Source: an uncultured Clostridia bacterium (GTDB taxonomy: Bacteria > Bacillota > Clostridia > Christensenellales > Borkfalkiaceae). From it: 64,000 bases of DNA. The notes under the pieces are model-generated. The model ran no database searches and was not told where the DNA came from. It saw only the letters and a program-made list of their open reading frames with translations. Below, piece after piece: positions 16,232 to 24,618 of this stretch. Both the position numbers and the translations under genes were made by a program. The stretch lies in the NCBI GenBank assembly GCA_934796775.1, contig CAKVPH010000001.1, forward strand, positions 1-64,000. Reading direction: 5' to 3'. Numbering within the stretch: position 1 is the first letter of the stretch; every line of letters begins with the position of its first letter.

Positions 16232-17452
16232 ATGAAGAATTTTGAACTTCTGGCTCCTGCCGGGAATTTTGATAAACTAAAGACTGCGCTTTATTTTGGT
16301 GCAGATGCCGTATATGTTGGCGGAACAAGTTTTTCGCTTCGCGCATTTTCTGATAATTTCAGCGATGAAGAACTTGAACAAGCTGTAAAATATACTCATG
16401 AAAAAGGTAAAAAAATATACGTTGCGGTTAATATTTTAGCACGAAACAATGATTTTGAATCACTTGAAAAATATCTTGGATTTTTACAATCGATTGCCGT
16501 TGACGCGGTAATAATTTCGGATCCGGGGCTTGTCAGACTTTGCAGTGAAAAGTTTAAAGGGCTTTGCGTGCATTTATCTACGCAAGCCTCAACTTTAAAC
16601 AAGTATTCGGCAAAATTCTGGGCGGATAACGGGGTAAAGAGAATTGTTCTTGCAAGAGAGCTTACGCTTAAAGAAGTAAAGGAAATTTCCGATTATTGCG
16701 GTGCTGAAATCGAAGTTTTTGCGCACGGCGCGATGTGTATTTCGTATAGCGGCAGATGCTTACTGTCAAACTATCTTTCTCATCGCGACGGCAATCGCGG
16801 AACGTGCGTGCAGTGTTGCAGGTGGGAATATGAAATTCGCGAAAAATCAAAAACAGACGGCGAATTTTTACCCGTAGAAGAAGATGCTCGCGGAACATAT
16901 ATTTTTAACAGTAAAGATCTTAACATGATTGATTACCTTGATTTGCTGCATGAAAGCGGGGCGGTTTCTTTAAAGATAGAAGGCAGAATGAAAAGCGAGT
17001 ACTATCTTGCAACCGTCGTGAACGCTTACAGGCGCGCAATAGACGCTTTTGAAAAGCTTGGAGCAAGCTATAAAAGGAATAATATTTATTCAAACGAATT
17101 GTTAAAAACCGCTCATCGTGCTTTTACAACGGCTTATATGCTCGGCGAAAACGAACAGACGGTGAATTACGAAGATTCGCAAAGTCGAGGAGACAAAACG
17201 TTTATAGCTTTCGTTTTAGGCTCAGGAACAGACGAGTACGGAAAGTATGCTTTGATAGAAATGCGCAATCGCTTTAAAAAAGGCGACGTTTTAGAAGTCC
17301 TTTCTCCGTCCGACAGTTTTAACAAAACCATTAAGGCAGAACGCCTTGTAAACGAAGACGGTGAAGAGATAGCCGACGCTAAAATAGTTCAGCAAAAATT
17401 AAAGCTTTATACTTCTGTTGAATTGTCTTTCGGTGACGTTTTAAGAAAATAA
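16232..17452 (+). CDS. U32 family 'peptidase' (tRNA hydroxylation protein TrhP-like)
   Basis: A 406-residue U32 protein. The family signature is complete: EVFAHGAMCISYSGRCLLS near residues 165-183, followed by the Cys pair CVQCCRWEYEIRE, likely Fe-S ligands. It opens with ELLAPAGNFDKLKTALYFGADAVYVGG. Although annotated as peptidases, TrhP/YegQ-type U32 proteins use prephenate-dependent chemistry to put a hydroxyl on tRNA uridine 34, and YrrN/YrrO do so together with TrmR in Bacillus. The TrmR-like gene directly upstream supports this reading. Only one U32 gene is present, so the enzyme may resemble the single-subunit type. The start has no Shine-Dalgarno. Confidence 0.85.
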   Translation: MKNFELLAPAGNFDKLKTALYFGADAVYVGGTSFSLRAFSDNFSDEELEQAVKYTHEKGKKIYVAVNILARNNDFESLEKYLGFLQSIAVDAVIISDPGLVRLCSEKFKGLCVHLSTQASTLNKYSAKFWADNGVKRIVLARELTLKEVKEISDYCGAEIEVFAHGAMCISYSGRCLLSNYLSHRDGNRGTCVQCCRWEYEIREKSKTDGEFLPVEEDARGTYIFNSKDLNMIDYLDLLHESGAVSLKIEGRMKSEYYLATVVNAYRRAIDAFEKLGASYKRNNIYSNELLKTAHRAFTTAYMLGENEQTVNYEDSQSRGDKTFIAFVLGSGTDEYGKYALIEMRNRFKKGDVLEVLSPSDSFNKTIKAERLVNEDGEEIADAKIVQQKLKLYTSVELSFGDVLRK

Positions 17453-17461
17453 GTCTAAATA

Positions 17462-17513
17462 AATCGACAAAATCATACAAATAATTACAGGAAGTTTTGT
17501 ATGTTTGTCGATT
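17462..17513 (+). promoter_or_regulatory. Long hairpin spanning the sigK ribosome site and start codon
   Basis: AATCGACAAA (17462-17471) and CATACAAA (17474-17481) pair with TTTGTATG (17496-17503) and TTTGTCGATT (17504-17513). This makes an 18-bp stem with a 2-nt bulge. The AGGAAG ribosome site lies in the 14-nt loop, the ATG is in the stem, and a T-rich run follows. It could act as a terminator for the U32 transcript, a translational switch for sigK, or both. Confidence 0.65.
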
Positions 17514-18202
17514 TTTTATTATTTGTAATCGGAAAAATTGTATTTTTTTGCGGAAGTCTTGGCGGCGATTCTTTTCCAAAGCCTTTATCGCCCGAAGAAG
17601 AACGTCGCGCTTTAATCGCATTTAAAAACGGAGATTTCGAAGCAAAAGAAAAACTTATTCGGCACAATCTCAGATTAGTTGCGCATATTGTAAAGAAATA
17701 TCAGGGTTCGTACGATAACGACGATTTAATTTCGGTTGGAACAATAGGGCTTGTCAAAGCCATAAACACGTATGACGTTGAAAAAGGTACCCGACTTGCA
17801 ACTTATACCGCCAGATGTATAGAAAATGAAATTTTAATGCTTCTAAGGGCAAATAAAAAATACAAGTCTGACGTTTCGGTCTCGGACGTAATAGGTACGG
17901 ATAAAGAAGGCAATGAATTAAGCCTTATGGATCTTCTGGCGGTAGATGAAGAAAGCGTTTTATCTCAGGTTGAACAAAGCATGTTCAACGAAAAGCTTTT
18001 AAAAACCGTCCGCGCATGTTTAAACGACAGAGAATACACGGTTATCGTTTTAAGATTCGGGTTAAAGGGCAACGCTACGCTCTGTCAGCGCGAAGTTGCT
18101 TCGCTTTTAAAAATTTCACGCTCGTATATTTCGAGAATCGAAAAAAAATCTATTGATAAACTGCGAAAATATATTATTGAAAACAAAATAGAATTTCACT
18201 GA
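17501..18202 (+). CDS. sigK: RNA polymerase sporulation sigma factor SigK (pro-sigma-K)
   Basis: A 233-residue sigma factor of late mother-cell development. It has the hydrophobic pro-sequence (MFVDFLLFVIGKIVFF) and the segment GGDSFPKPLSPEEE, which aligns with the SpoIVFB processing region of Bacillus. Region 2 is HNLRLVAHIVKKY...TYTARCIENEILM, then SVSDVIGTDKEGNELSLMDLL, and region 4 ends in SRSYISRIEKKSIDKLRKY. The gene is intact, with no skin-type element. The start codon lies inside a strong hairpin with AGGAAG in its loop. The collagen and glycosyltransferase genes near 53.1 kb have sigma-K-like promoters. A terminator follows at 18210. Confidence 0.93.
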   Translation: MFVDFLLFVIGKIVFFCGSLGGDSFPKPLSPEEERRALIAFKNGDFEAKEKLIRHNLRLVAHIVKKYQGSYDNDDLISVGTIGLVKAINTYDVEKGTRLATYTARCIENEILMLLRANKKYKSDVSVSDVIGTDKEGNELSLMDLLAVDEESVLSQVEQSMFNEKLLKTVRACLNDREYTVIVLRFGLKGNATLCQREVASLLKISRSYISRIEKKSIDKLRKYIIENKIEFH

Positions 18203-18209
18203 TGATTTT

Positions 18210-18236
18210 GCCGCTTTTAAAAGCGGCTTTTATTTT
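18210..18236 (+). terminator. Terminator after sigK
   Basis: GCCGCTTT and AAAGCGGC form an 8-bp stem with a TA loop, then TTTTATTTT. It begins 8 bp after the stop codon. Confidence 0.85.
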
Positions 18237-18265
18237 GCTTATATTTGAAACGGCGGTGCTTATAA

Positions 18266-18294
18266 TTGACTTTGCCGCTTATTTTTTATATAAT
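18266..18294 (+). promoter_or_regulatory. Promoter of the SDR gene
   Basis: TTGACT (18266-18271), 17 bp, TATAAT (18289-18294), giving a leader of about 24 nt with AAAGGAAAAG before ATG 18325. Confidence 0.8.
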
Positions 18295-18324
18295 TATAGA
18301 AAAGAAAATTAAAGGAAAAGATAT

Positions 18325-19119
18325 ATGAAAAGAATTATAGTTGTTACAGGGGCAAGCAGCGGGCTTGGCAAAGAATTTGTAAAACAAATTTCTAAAAAAG
18401 AAAAAGTTGACGAAATATGGGCTATAGCAAGAAGAACGGACAGATTAAAAGAGCTATCCGATTTTACCGATACGCCTATTGTTCCTATTTCTATTGATTT
18501 AAGCGATCCGTCCGCAATTTCGGTTTATAAGCAAAAACTTGAAGCGGAAAGTCCTGAAATTGTGATTCTGGCAAACTGTGCGGGTTTTGGTAAATTCGGA
18601 CATTACGAAACTATTCCTACGCAAACACACCTGAATATGATAGACCTTAACTGTAAAGCGGCTATTTATATGACGGATTATTCTTTGCCTTATATGAAAG
18701 AAAGCGCAAAGATATTGAATATAGCATCGTGTGCGGGATTTCAGCCTATACCGTATATCAATATTTACGGAGCAACAAAAGCTTTTATGGTAAGCTATAC
18801 CCGTGCGCTTAACGTTGAACTTAAATACAGAAAAATACACGTCGTTGCACTTTGTCCGTTCTGGACGAAAACGGAGTTTTTCGATAGAGCTATAAATACC
18901 GAAGAGAAACCCGTTGTTATAAAGTACAGCGCAATGTACGACGCAGAATTTGTAATAAAAAAGGGTATAAAAACGCTTTACGGCAAAAAGGATATCTGTG
19001 CGCCGGGTGCTAAAAACAAACTTCAATGGTTTGCAACAAAAATATTTCCGCATTCTTTCGTTATGAAAATGTGGATGAAAATGCAAAAACTTGACGGAAC
19101 AAAAGAAATAAGAAAATAA
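18325..19119 (+). CDS. Short-chain dehydrogenase/reductase
   Basis: A 264-residue classical-type SDR. The cofactor loop is TGASSGLG (8-15), NCAGFGKFG replaces NNAG, the catalytic Ser is in LNIASCAGF, and the Tyr-Lys pair is in INIYGATKAFM. ARRTDR after the second strand favours NADPH. The C-terminal ~60 residues are basic and amphipathic (WFATKIFPHSFVMKMWMKMQ), as in SDRs that act on lipophilic substrates near membranes. The substrate is unknown. It sits alone behind its own promoter, 46 bp before thyA, with no terminator between them, so read-through into thyA is likely. Confidence 0.85.
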   Translation: MKRIIVVTGASSGLGKEFVKQISKKEKVDEIWAIARRTDRLKELSDFTDTPIVPISIDLSDPSAISVYKQKLEAESPEIVILANCAGFGKFGHYETIPTQTHLNMIDLNCKAAIYMTDYSLPYMKESAKILNIASCAGFQPIPYINIYGATKAFMVSYTRALNVELKYRKIHVVALCPFWTKTEFFDRAINTEEKPVVIKYSAMYDAEFVIKKGIKTLYGKKDICAPGAKNKLQWFATKIFPHSFVMKMWMKMQKLDGTKEIRK

Positions 19120-19165
19120 AATTCAATTCAAATCAATCACTTCAAGTCTTACGGAGAAATTTTTT

Positions 19166-19996
19166 ATGAGCTATGCGGATAAAGTTTTTAAAGAAAATTG
19201 TAACGAAATTATAAAGAACGGCGTATGGGATACTAATTGCAACGTCAGACCACACTGGGCAGACGGAACTCCCGCGCACACGGTAAAAAAGTTTGCAATA
19301 GTCAATCGTTACGATTTACAAAAAGAATTCCCGATTTTAACTATCAGAAAGACGTTTTTAAAGAGCGCTATAGACGAAATACTTTGGATATGGCAAAAGA
19401 AATCGAACAATGTCCATGATTTAAACAGTCATATATGGGATAGTTGGGCGGATGAAAGCGGCTCCATAGGTAAGGCATACGGGTATCAGCTCGCTATAAA
19501 GCATAAATACAATGAAGGAGAATTCGATCAAGTCGATCGTGTTATTTTTGATTTAAAAAATAATCCTAATTCGCGCAGAATTATGACTAATATCTATAAT
19601 TTTGCGGACTTGAACGAAATGCATCTGTATCCATGCGCATATTCGATGACTTTTAACGTATCGGGCGATAAATTAAACGGAATTTTAAATCAGCGTTCAA
19701 ACGATATGATAGTTGCAAACAACTGGAACGTATGTCAATATTCGGTGTTGCTTATGATGCTTGCTCAGGTTTGCGGTTTTAAAGCGGGCGAGCTTGTTCA
19801 CGTTATTTCCGACGCGCATATATATGATCGGCATATTCCCATATACGAACAAATGCTAAAAAATCCCGAATATGAAGCTCCCGTTTTAAGAATCAACACA
19901 GATATTAAAGATTTTTATGATTTTTCGGTTGATGACTTTGAGCTTATCGATTATAAGTGTACTCCGCTCTCGCAAAAAATCGAGGTTGCCATATGA
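19166..19996 (+). CDS. thyA: Thymidylate synthase
   Basis: A 276-residue ThyA that methylates dUMP to dTMP using methylenetetrahydrofolate. Family motifs are FPILTIRKTFLKSAIDEILW, SRRIMTNIYN (phosphate-binding Arg pair), the catalytic Cys in LYPCAYS, LNQRSNDMIVANNWN and HIYDRHIPIYEQML. LYPCAYS differs from the LPPCH usual in E. coli-type enzymes, but similar Tyr variants occur in clostridial ThyA. It overlaps the dihydrofolate reductase gene by ATGA, matching the shared folate cycle. ACGGAG precedes ATG 19166. Confidence 0.95.
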   Translation: MSYADKVFKENCNEIIKNGVWDTNCNVRPHWADGTPAHTVKKFAIVNRYDLQKEFPILTIRKTFLKSAIDEILWIWQKKSNNVHDLNSHIWDSWADESGSIGKAYGYQLAIKHKYNEGEFDQVDRVIFDLKNNPNSRRIMTNIYNFADLNEMHLYPCAYSMTFNVSGDKLNGILNQRSNDMIVANNWNVCQYSVLLMMLAQVCGFKAGELVHVISDAHIYDRHIPIYEQMLKNPEYEAPVLRINTDIKDFYDFSVDDFELIDYKCTPLSQKIEVAI

Positions 19997-20478
19997 TAGC
20001 TATTTTGCATGCGGATAAAAAATGGGGCATCGGTAAAAAAAACGGTCTTATGTTTTCTTTGCCGCTCGATATGAAGTTTTTTCGCGAAACAACGCAGGGC
20101 AAAGTTGTTATAATGGGATATAATACTTTGCTTTCTCTGCCAAACGGAAAACCTTTAAAAAACAGAACGAATATAGTTTTGTGCGATAAAAATATAGAAA
20201 TTGAAAACTGTATGGTTGTTGGCTCGGTTGACGAATTGTTAAAAGCGGTTTCTGTTTACGATGATAACGACGTTTTTGTTATAGGCGGAGCAAGCGTATA
20301 CAAACTTCTTTTGCCGTATTGCGAAAAAGTTTTGCTTACTAAAGTTGATGCTGACGGCAATGCAGACGTATTTTTCCCGAATCTGGACGAAAATTCTGAT
20401 TTTTATCTTGAAAGCGAAAGTGAGCCGATTTTGGATAACGGATATAAAATTCGCTTTACTACATATAAAAGACGGTAA
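19993..20478 (+). CDS. folA: Dihydrofolate reductase
   Basis: A 161-residue DHFR that regenerates tetrahydrofolate from the dihydrofolate made by ThyA. It opens MIAILHADKKWGIGKKNGLMFSLPLDMKFF, with the Met20-loop and the acidic Asp of LPLDMKFF; KVVIMGYNTLLSLP and FVIGGASVYKLLLPYC form the NADPH site. The start at 19993 gives an ATGA overlap with thyA. A TTG codon 36 bp upstream lies within thyA and is not needed. The length is normal for chromosomal DHFR. Confidence 0.95.
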   Translation: MIAILHADKKWGIGKKNGLMFSLPLDMKFFRETTQGKVVIMGYNTLLSLPNGKPLKNRTNIVLCDKNIEIENCMVVGSVDELLKAVSVYDDNDVFVIGGASVYKLLLPYCEKVLLTKVDADGNADVFFPNLDENSDFYLESESEPILDNGYKIRFTTYKRR

Positions 20479-20482
20479 AAAT

Positions 20483-20516
20483 GATAATAAAAAAGGAAAA
20501 GCACTTGCTTTTCCTT
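20483..20516 (-). terminator. Terminator of tRNA-Leu
   Basis: AAGGAAAAGC and GCTTTTCCTT form a 10-bp stem with a 4-nt loop. On the minus strand it is followed by TTTTATTATC. On the plus strand only A residues follow, so it serves the tRNA rather than folA. Confidence 0.85.
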
Positions 20517-20525
20517 AAAAATAAA

Positions 20526-20612
20526 TGGTGCCGCTGGTGGGGGTCGAACCCACACGATGTCGCCATCACGGGATTTTGAGTCCCGCGCGTCTGCCAGTTC
20601 CACCACAGCGGC
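20526..20612 (-). tRNA. tRNA-Leu (anticodon CAA)
   Basis: An 87-nt class II tRNA on the minus strand. It has acceptor GCCGCTG/CAGCGGC plus encoded ACCA, the D-loop GGTGGAACTGGCAGAC, anticodon stem CGGGA/TCCCG with loop CTCAAAA, and the long variable arm TGATGGCGACATCG. The anticodon CAA reads UUG. Confidence 0.96.
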
Positions 20613-20728
20613 AAAAAATTTTTTTTGCAAGAATATGAGCTTTTAAGCCACAAATTTTCAACGCTTTAATATAATAACATAAATAATAACTTATTGCAAG
20701 CTTTTTTTGAGCGGGGATTAAAAAAATT

Positions 20729-23308
20729 ATGGAAAAATTAGTATTGATTGACGGGAACAGCATATTATACAGAGCCTTTTACGCTACTCCGTATTTTGCA
20801 ACCAAAACGGGGGTGCAGACTAATGCCGTTTACGGTTTTATCAATATGCTTATAAAACTTATACAAGAAGTAAAGCCCGATTATATGCTAGTGGCTTTTG
20901 ACAGAAAAGAACCTACTTACAGGCATAAAATGTATGAAGGCTATAAGGCGACAAGAAAACCTATGCCCGAAGAACTCGTTTCGCAGGTTCCGCTTATTAA
21001 AAAATTACTTACGGATTTGGGGATTAGAATATACGAAAAAGCAGGGCTTGAAGCCGACGATATTATAGGCAGTGCGGCTAAGACTTTTTCTTTACCTACG
21101 TTTATAGTTACCGGTGATAAAGACAGCTTTCAACTTGTAGACGAAAGCACAAGCGTTCTTTTTACAAGAAAAGGCATAAGCGAAACCGAACTTTATTCGA
21201 TAGACAATTTTAAAGAGAAAACGGGTATTGAGCCTATTCAGATTATTGATTTAAAAGCGTGCATGGGCGATAGCTCGGATAATATTCCGGGCATTAAGGG
21301 AATAGGTGAAAAAACTGCTTTGGATCTTGTATCAAAATTCGGTTCGATAGAAAATCTTTATGAACATACAGATGAACTAAAAGGTAAACTGAAAGAAAAA
21401 GTCGAGGAAGGGAAGGAAAGCGCTTTTTTATCTAAAACGCTTGCGACTATTGACGTAAAAGCTGACTTGAATTTAACTTTGCAAGAGCTTAAACTTATCT
21501 TTCCGTTTGCGTTTTCAACCCGCCGCGCGTTTAACGAACTGGAATTCAACAGTATCTTAAAAAAGGATATTTTTTCAGCTGAACCTGAAAAAGCTCAAGA
21601 TAATTCTAAAATAGAATTTATCGAAAAAAACGAGATAAAACAAGTTATTTTAGAAAGTATTACGTCTGACATAATTGCTTTTGAATCTGAAATCGTTTCA
21701 ATTGCCGTGTTGGATAATATTTTCATTTCGGACGGAAAAACCGAGTGGAAACTAAAAATTCAAGATAACGTTTTAGAGAATTTTTTTGATAAAGGAATTA
21801 CTTCTACCGATGCGTTTACCTTTGTTTTATCTGTGCTTAAAAATTCAAAATTGAGTAAGATTGTTTACGACAAAAAAAAGTTGATGCGTACGCTGGATAG
21901 TTTTAATTTTGATTATAGTTTTGATTGCGACGACGTCATGCTTGAAAAGTACGTTGTGGATTATACTCAAAAGGAGATGAATTTAACCGAAGTTTTAGAG
22001 CATGCCGGATTTGATGTTTCTTATCCTGCGGCTTCGCTGTTATCTCTTCACGAAAAATACCTTGCTGAATTAGAAAAAGAGGACAACCTTTATTTATATA
22101 AAAATGTAGAGCTTCCGCTTGCCGACGTATTGTTCAGTATGGAAAAAGCCGGTTTTAAAATTGAAACTAACGTTTTAAACGCCGCTTCCGAAGATTACAA
22201 AAAACGTCTGTTGGAAATAAATAATCGTATAATGGACTTAGCCGGGCAAACGTTTAATCCGAATTCTCCCAAACAGCTTGCCGAAATTTTATTTGAAAAG
22301 TTAGGGCTTAAACACGGCAAAAAGACAAAAACGGGTTATTCCACCGGCGCGGAAGTGCTTGAAGAAATGGTCGGAGAACATCCGATAATTCCTTTGATTT
22401 TGGAATACAGACAAATTCAAAAGCTTTTATCCACTTATATCGAGGGCTTTAAGCCGCTGATTGATCGCAATACCGGACTTATTCATACCGTTTTTAATCA
22501 GACGGTAACAAGTACCGGAAGACTTTCTTCTAAAGAACCTAACTTACAAAATATTCCCGTCCGTGACGAAGAGGGGCGAGAGATCCGTAAATTTTTTATT
22601 CCCAGAAATTCTGACGGCGTTATTATAAGCGCGGATTATTCGCAGATAGAACTAAGACTTTTAGCTCATTATTCGGGATGTAAAAAGCTGATTGATGCAT
22701 TTAATAACGGGGCTGATATTCACGCAATAACGGCATCTGAAGTTTTTAAAGTAAATTTAAACGACGTAACAAAGGAACAGCGTTCAAGAGCAAAAGCCGT
22801 AAATTTTGGTATAATTTACGGAATAAGCGAATACGGCTTGGCAAAAAATTTAAAAATATCGCCAAAAACGGCTGCGGATTATATAAAGAATTATTTTGAC
22901 ACTTATCCCGAAGTCAAAGATTATATGAATAAAAACGTAGAATTTGCAAAGGCAAACGGCTATGTTTGTACCGCATATAACAGAAGGCGTTTTATTCCCG
23001 AAATTGCTTCGTCTAATTATAACGTAAGGTCTTTTGGCGAGCGGGCGGCGATGAATATGCCTCTTCAGGGAACCGCTGCAGATATAATAAAAATCGCAAT
23101 GAACAACGTCTATCGTCGTTTGAAAAAAGAAGCTAGCGAAGCAATTTTGATTTTACAGGTTCACGATGAGCTTATAGTTGACGCGCCAAAGTGCGTTGAA
23201 ACAAACGTAAAGCGTATTTTAGAAGAAGAAATGACAGGCGCGGCGCAATTATCGGTACAGCTTTCCGTAAACGTGAGTTCCGGAAAAAACTGGTTTGAAG
23301 CAAAATAA
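20729..23308 (+). CDS. polA: DNA polymerase I
   Basis: An 859-residue family A polymerase for gap filling and Okazaki fragment processing. The 5'-3' exonuclease domain occupies about 1-270 (VLIDGNSILYRAFY, GLEADDIIG, GDSSDNIPGIKGIGEKTA). The middle domain has lost the acidic DxE residues of proofreading (AFESEIVSIAV), as in many Firmicutes. The polymerase domain carries motif A DYSQIELRLLAHYS (~634), motif B RSRAKAVNFGIIYG (~685) and motif C QVHDELIVD (~810). It precedes coaE by 22 bp. A stand-alone homologue of its exonuclease domain is encoded at 35454. Confidence 0.97.
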   Translation: MEKLVLIDGNSILYRAFYATPYFATKTGVQTNAVYGFINMLIKLIQEVKPDYMLVAFDRKEPTYRHKMYEGYKATRKPMPEELVSQVPLIKKLLTDLGIRIYEKAGLEADDIIGSAAKTFSLPTFIVTGDKDSFQLVDESTSVLFTRKGISETELYSIDNFKEKTGIEPIQIIDLKACMGDSSDNIPGIKGIGEKTALDLVSKFGSIENLYEHTDELKGKLKEKVEEGKESAFLSKTLATIDVKADLNLTLQELKLIFPFAFSTRRAFNELEFNSILKKDIFSAEPEKAQDNSKIEFIEKNEIKQVILESITSDIIAFESEIVSIAVLDNIFISDGKTEWKLKIQDNVLENFFDKGITSTDAFTFVLSVLKNSKLSKIVYDKKKLMRTLDSFNFDYSFDCDDVMLEKYVVDYTQKEMNLTEVLEHAGFDVSYPAASLLSLHEKYLAELEKEDNLYLYKNVELPLADVLFSMEKAGFKIETNVLNAASEDYKKRLLEINNRIMDLAGQTFNPNSPKQLAEILFEKLGLKHGKKTKTGYSTGAEVLEEMVGEHPIIPLILEYRQIQKLLSTYIEGFKPLIDRNTGLIHTVFNQTVTSTGRLSSKEPNLQNIPVRDEEGREIRKFFIPRNSDGVIISADYSQIELRLLAHYSGCKKLIDAFNNGADIHAITASEVFKVNLNDVTKEQRSRAKAVNFGIIYGISEYGLAKNLKISPKTAADYIKNYFDTYPEVKDYMNKNVEFAKANGYVCTAYNRRRFIPEIASSNYNVRSFGERAAMNMPLQGTAADIIKIAMNNVYRRLKKEASEAILILQVHDELIVDAPKCVETNVKRILEEEMTGAAQLSVQLSVNVSSGKNWFEAK

Positions 23309-23330
23309 ATAAAAAAATACGAACACTATT

Positions 23331-23933
23331 ATGGCGAGTTTTAGCGATAAAAATTTAAAAATAGCCGTAACCGGCGGAATAGGCAGCGGTAAAAGCACCG
23401 TTATGCAAATTATTTCGGAGCTTGGATATAAAACCGTAGATCTCGACAAAGTATATAAAGATCTTTTGTCTGATGAAAAATTTGTAAATGGTATATCAAA
23501 CCTTCTCGGTATTGAGCCTGTTGTTAAAAACGGGCGGGTTACTCTTGATAAAAGCGCCGTATCCAAAAAGGTGTTTAACGATAAAAAAGCTCTTGAAAAA
23601 CTGAACGCATATACTCATCCCGAAATATTAGCCGAGGCTTTTAAGCAAGGCGGTAACGGTGTAACGTTTTACGAAGTGCCGCTCTTGTTTGAATGCGATC
23701 TTATAAATTTTTTTGATAAAACCATAGTCGTTTTGCGTGATAAAAACGTAAGAGCTGAAAGTGCGGCAAAAAGGGACGGAAAAAGTACTGAAGAAATTTT
23801 TGAGCGTATAAACAATCAGTTTGATTATGATAATACGGATTTATCGCTACATATAATTATTCGTAACGACGGCGATTTGTCGGAACTTACAAATAAAGTT
23901 AAATGGGCGATAAATGAAATTAAAGAAAAATAA
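23331..23933 (+). CDS. coaE: Dephospho-CoA kinase
   Basis: A 200-residue P-loop kinase for the last step of CoA synthesis. Walker A is GGIGSGKST (about 15-23), preceded by KIAVT. The substrate Asp is in VDLDKVYKDLL, the lid region is VLRDKNVRAESAAKRDGKSTEEI, and EVPLLFECDLINFFD matches the PLLFE motif of CoaE. It lies between polA and the transglycosylase gene, a frequent polA-coaE order in Clostridia, and overlaps the next gene by 20 bp. Confidence 0.93.
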   Translation: MASFSDKNLKIAVTGGIGSGKSTVMQIISELGYKTVDLDKVYKDLLSDEKFVNGISNLLGIEPVVKNGRVTLDKSAVSKKVFNDKKALEKLNAYTHPEILAEAFKQGGNGVTFYEVPLLFECDLINFFDKTIVVLRDKNVRAESAAKRDGKSTEEIFERINNQFDYDNTDLSLHIIIRNDGDLSELTNKVKWAINEIKEK

Positions 23934-24618
23934 ATTAGTATTCGTACCTATTTTTGTTATTGCGTCTATTGTGTGTATAAGCTTGATTTTCGGCTTTTTT
24001 TGCGGCAAAAACAAAGCAGACGAATATTATGAATATATAATTAAATTTTCCGAAAAAAACGGGCTTGAACCCGAGTTTGTTTTTGCTGTGGCAAAGGCTG
24101 AAAGTGATTTTAATAAAAATGTCGTAAGCGATAAAGGCGCGGTCGGGTTAATGCAGATTATGCCAAAAACAGCCGAATTTATCGCTGAAAAAATCGGATA
24201 TAACAAAAAAGTCGAACTTAAAGACGCTTACGTTAATATTATGCTCGGTTGCGCATATCTGGCATATTTAAAAGAAAAATTTTATTTTGACTGCGAAATT
24301 CTTTGCGCTTACAACGCAGGCGAAGGCATAGTAAAAAAGTGGCTGTCTGACGAAGGTTATTCTCAAGACGGAAAGACTTTGGAATTTATTCCGTACTCTC
24401 AAACGAGAGCTTACGTTGAACAAACGATTTCCTACAAGAAAAAATTTAAACAATATCTTGAACAAAAAGGTTACTATGAAAGAAAAAAAGACCAACGACA
24501 ATCTTTATCGTTACTCGGCGGAAAGCCCTGTACGCTTTATAATAGTCGTTTTACTGTATATAACGGGAGCGGTAAGTTTTCCTACGGAGATATTTACGTT
24601 TTTTCTCGGCTCGTCTAA
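23914..24618 (+). CDS. Lytic transglycosylase (SLT domain) with overlapping 3' extension
   Basis: A 234-residue membrane-anchored murein hydrolase. Residues 8-30 form one membrane anchor; the SLT domain covers about 38-180, with catalytic Glu63 in AVAKAESDFN, GAVGLMQIMP and AYNAGEG. It cleaves peptidoglycan strands outside the cell. Homologues end soon after the helix YKKKFKQYLEQKG (~186). Here 47 further residues (KKDQRQSLSLLGG onward) are read in another frame through the start of the next gene, a 143-bp overlap, so the normal stop has probably been lost by a small indel or the assembly has an error. The gene overlaps coaE at its 5' end. Confidence 0.85.
   Translation: MKLKKNKLVFVPIFVIASIVCISLIFGFFCGKNKADEYYEYIIKFSEKNGLEPEFVFAVAKAESDFNKNVVSDKGAVGLMQIMPKTAEFIAEKIGYNKKVELKDAYVNIMLGCAYLAYLKEKFYFDCEILCAYNAGEGIVKKWLSDEGYSQDGKTLEFIPYSQTRAYVEQTISYKKKFKQYLEQKGYYERKKDQRQSLSLLGGKPCTLYNSRFTVYNGSGKFSYGDIYVFSRLV

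Noticed and set aside
17501..18202. skin-type element interrupting sigK
   Set aside because: The coding frame is continuous from the pro-sequence to region 4.
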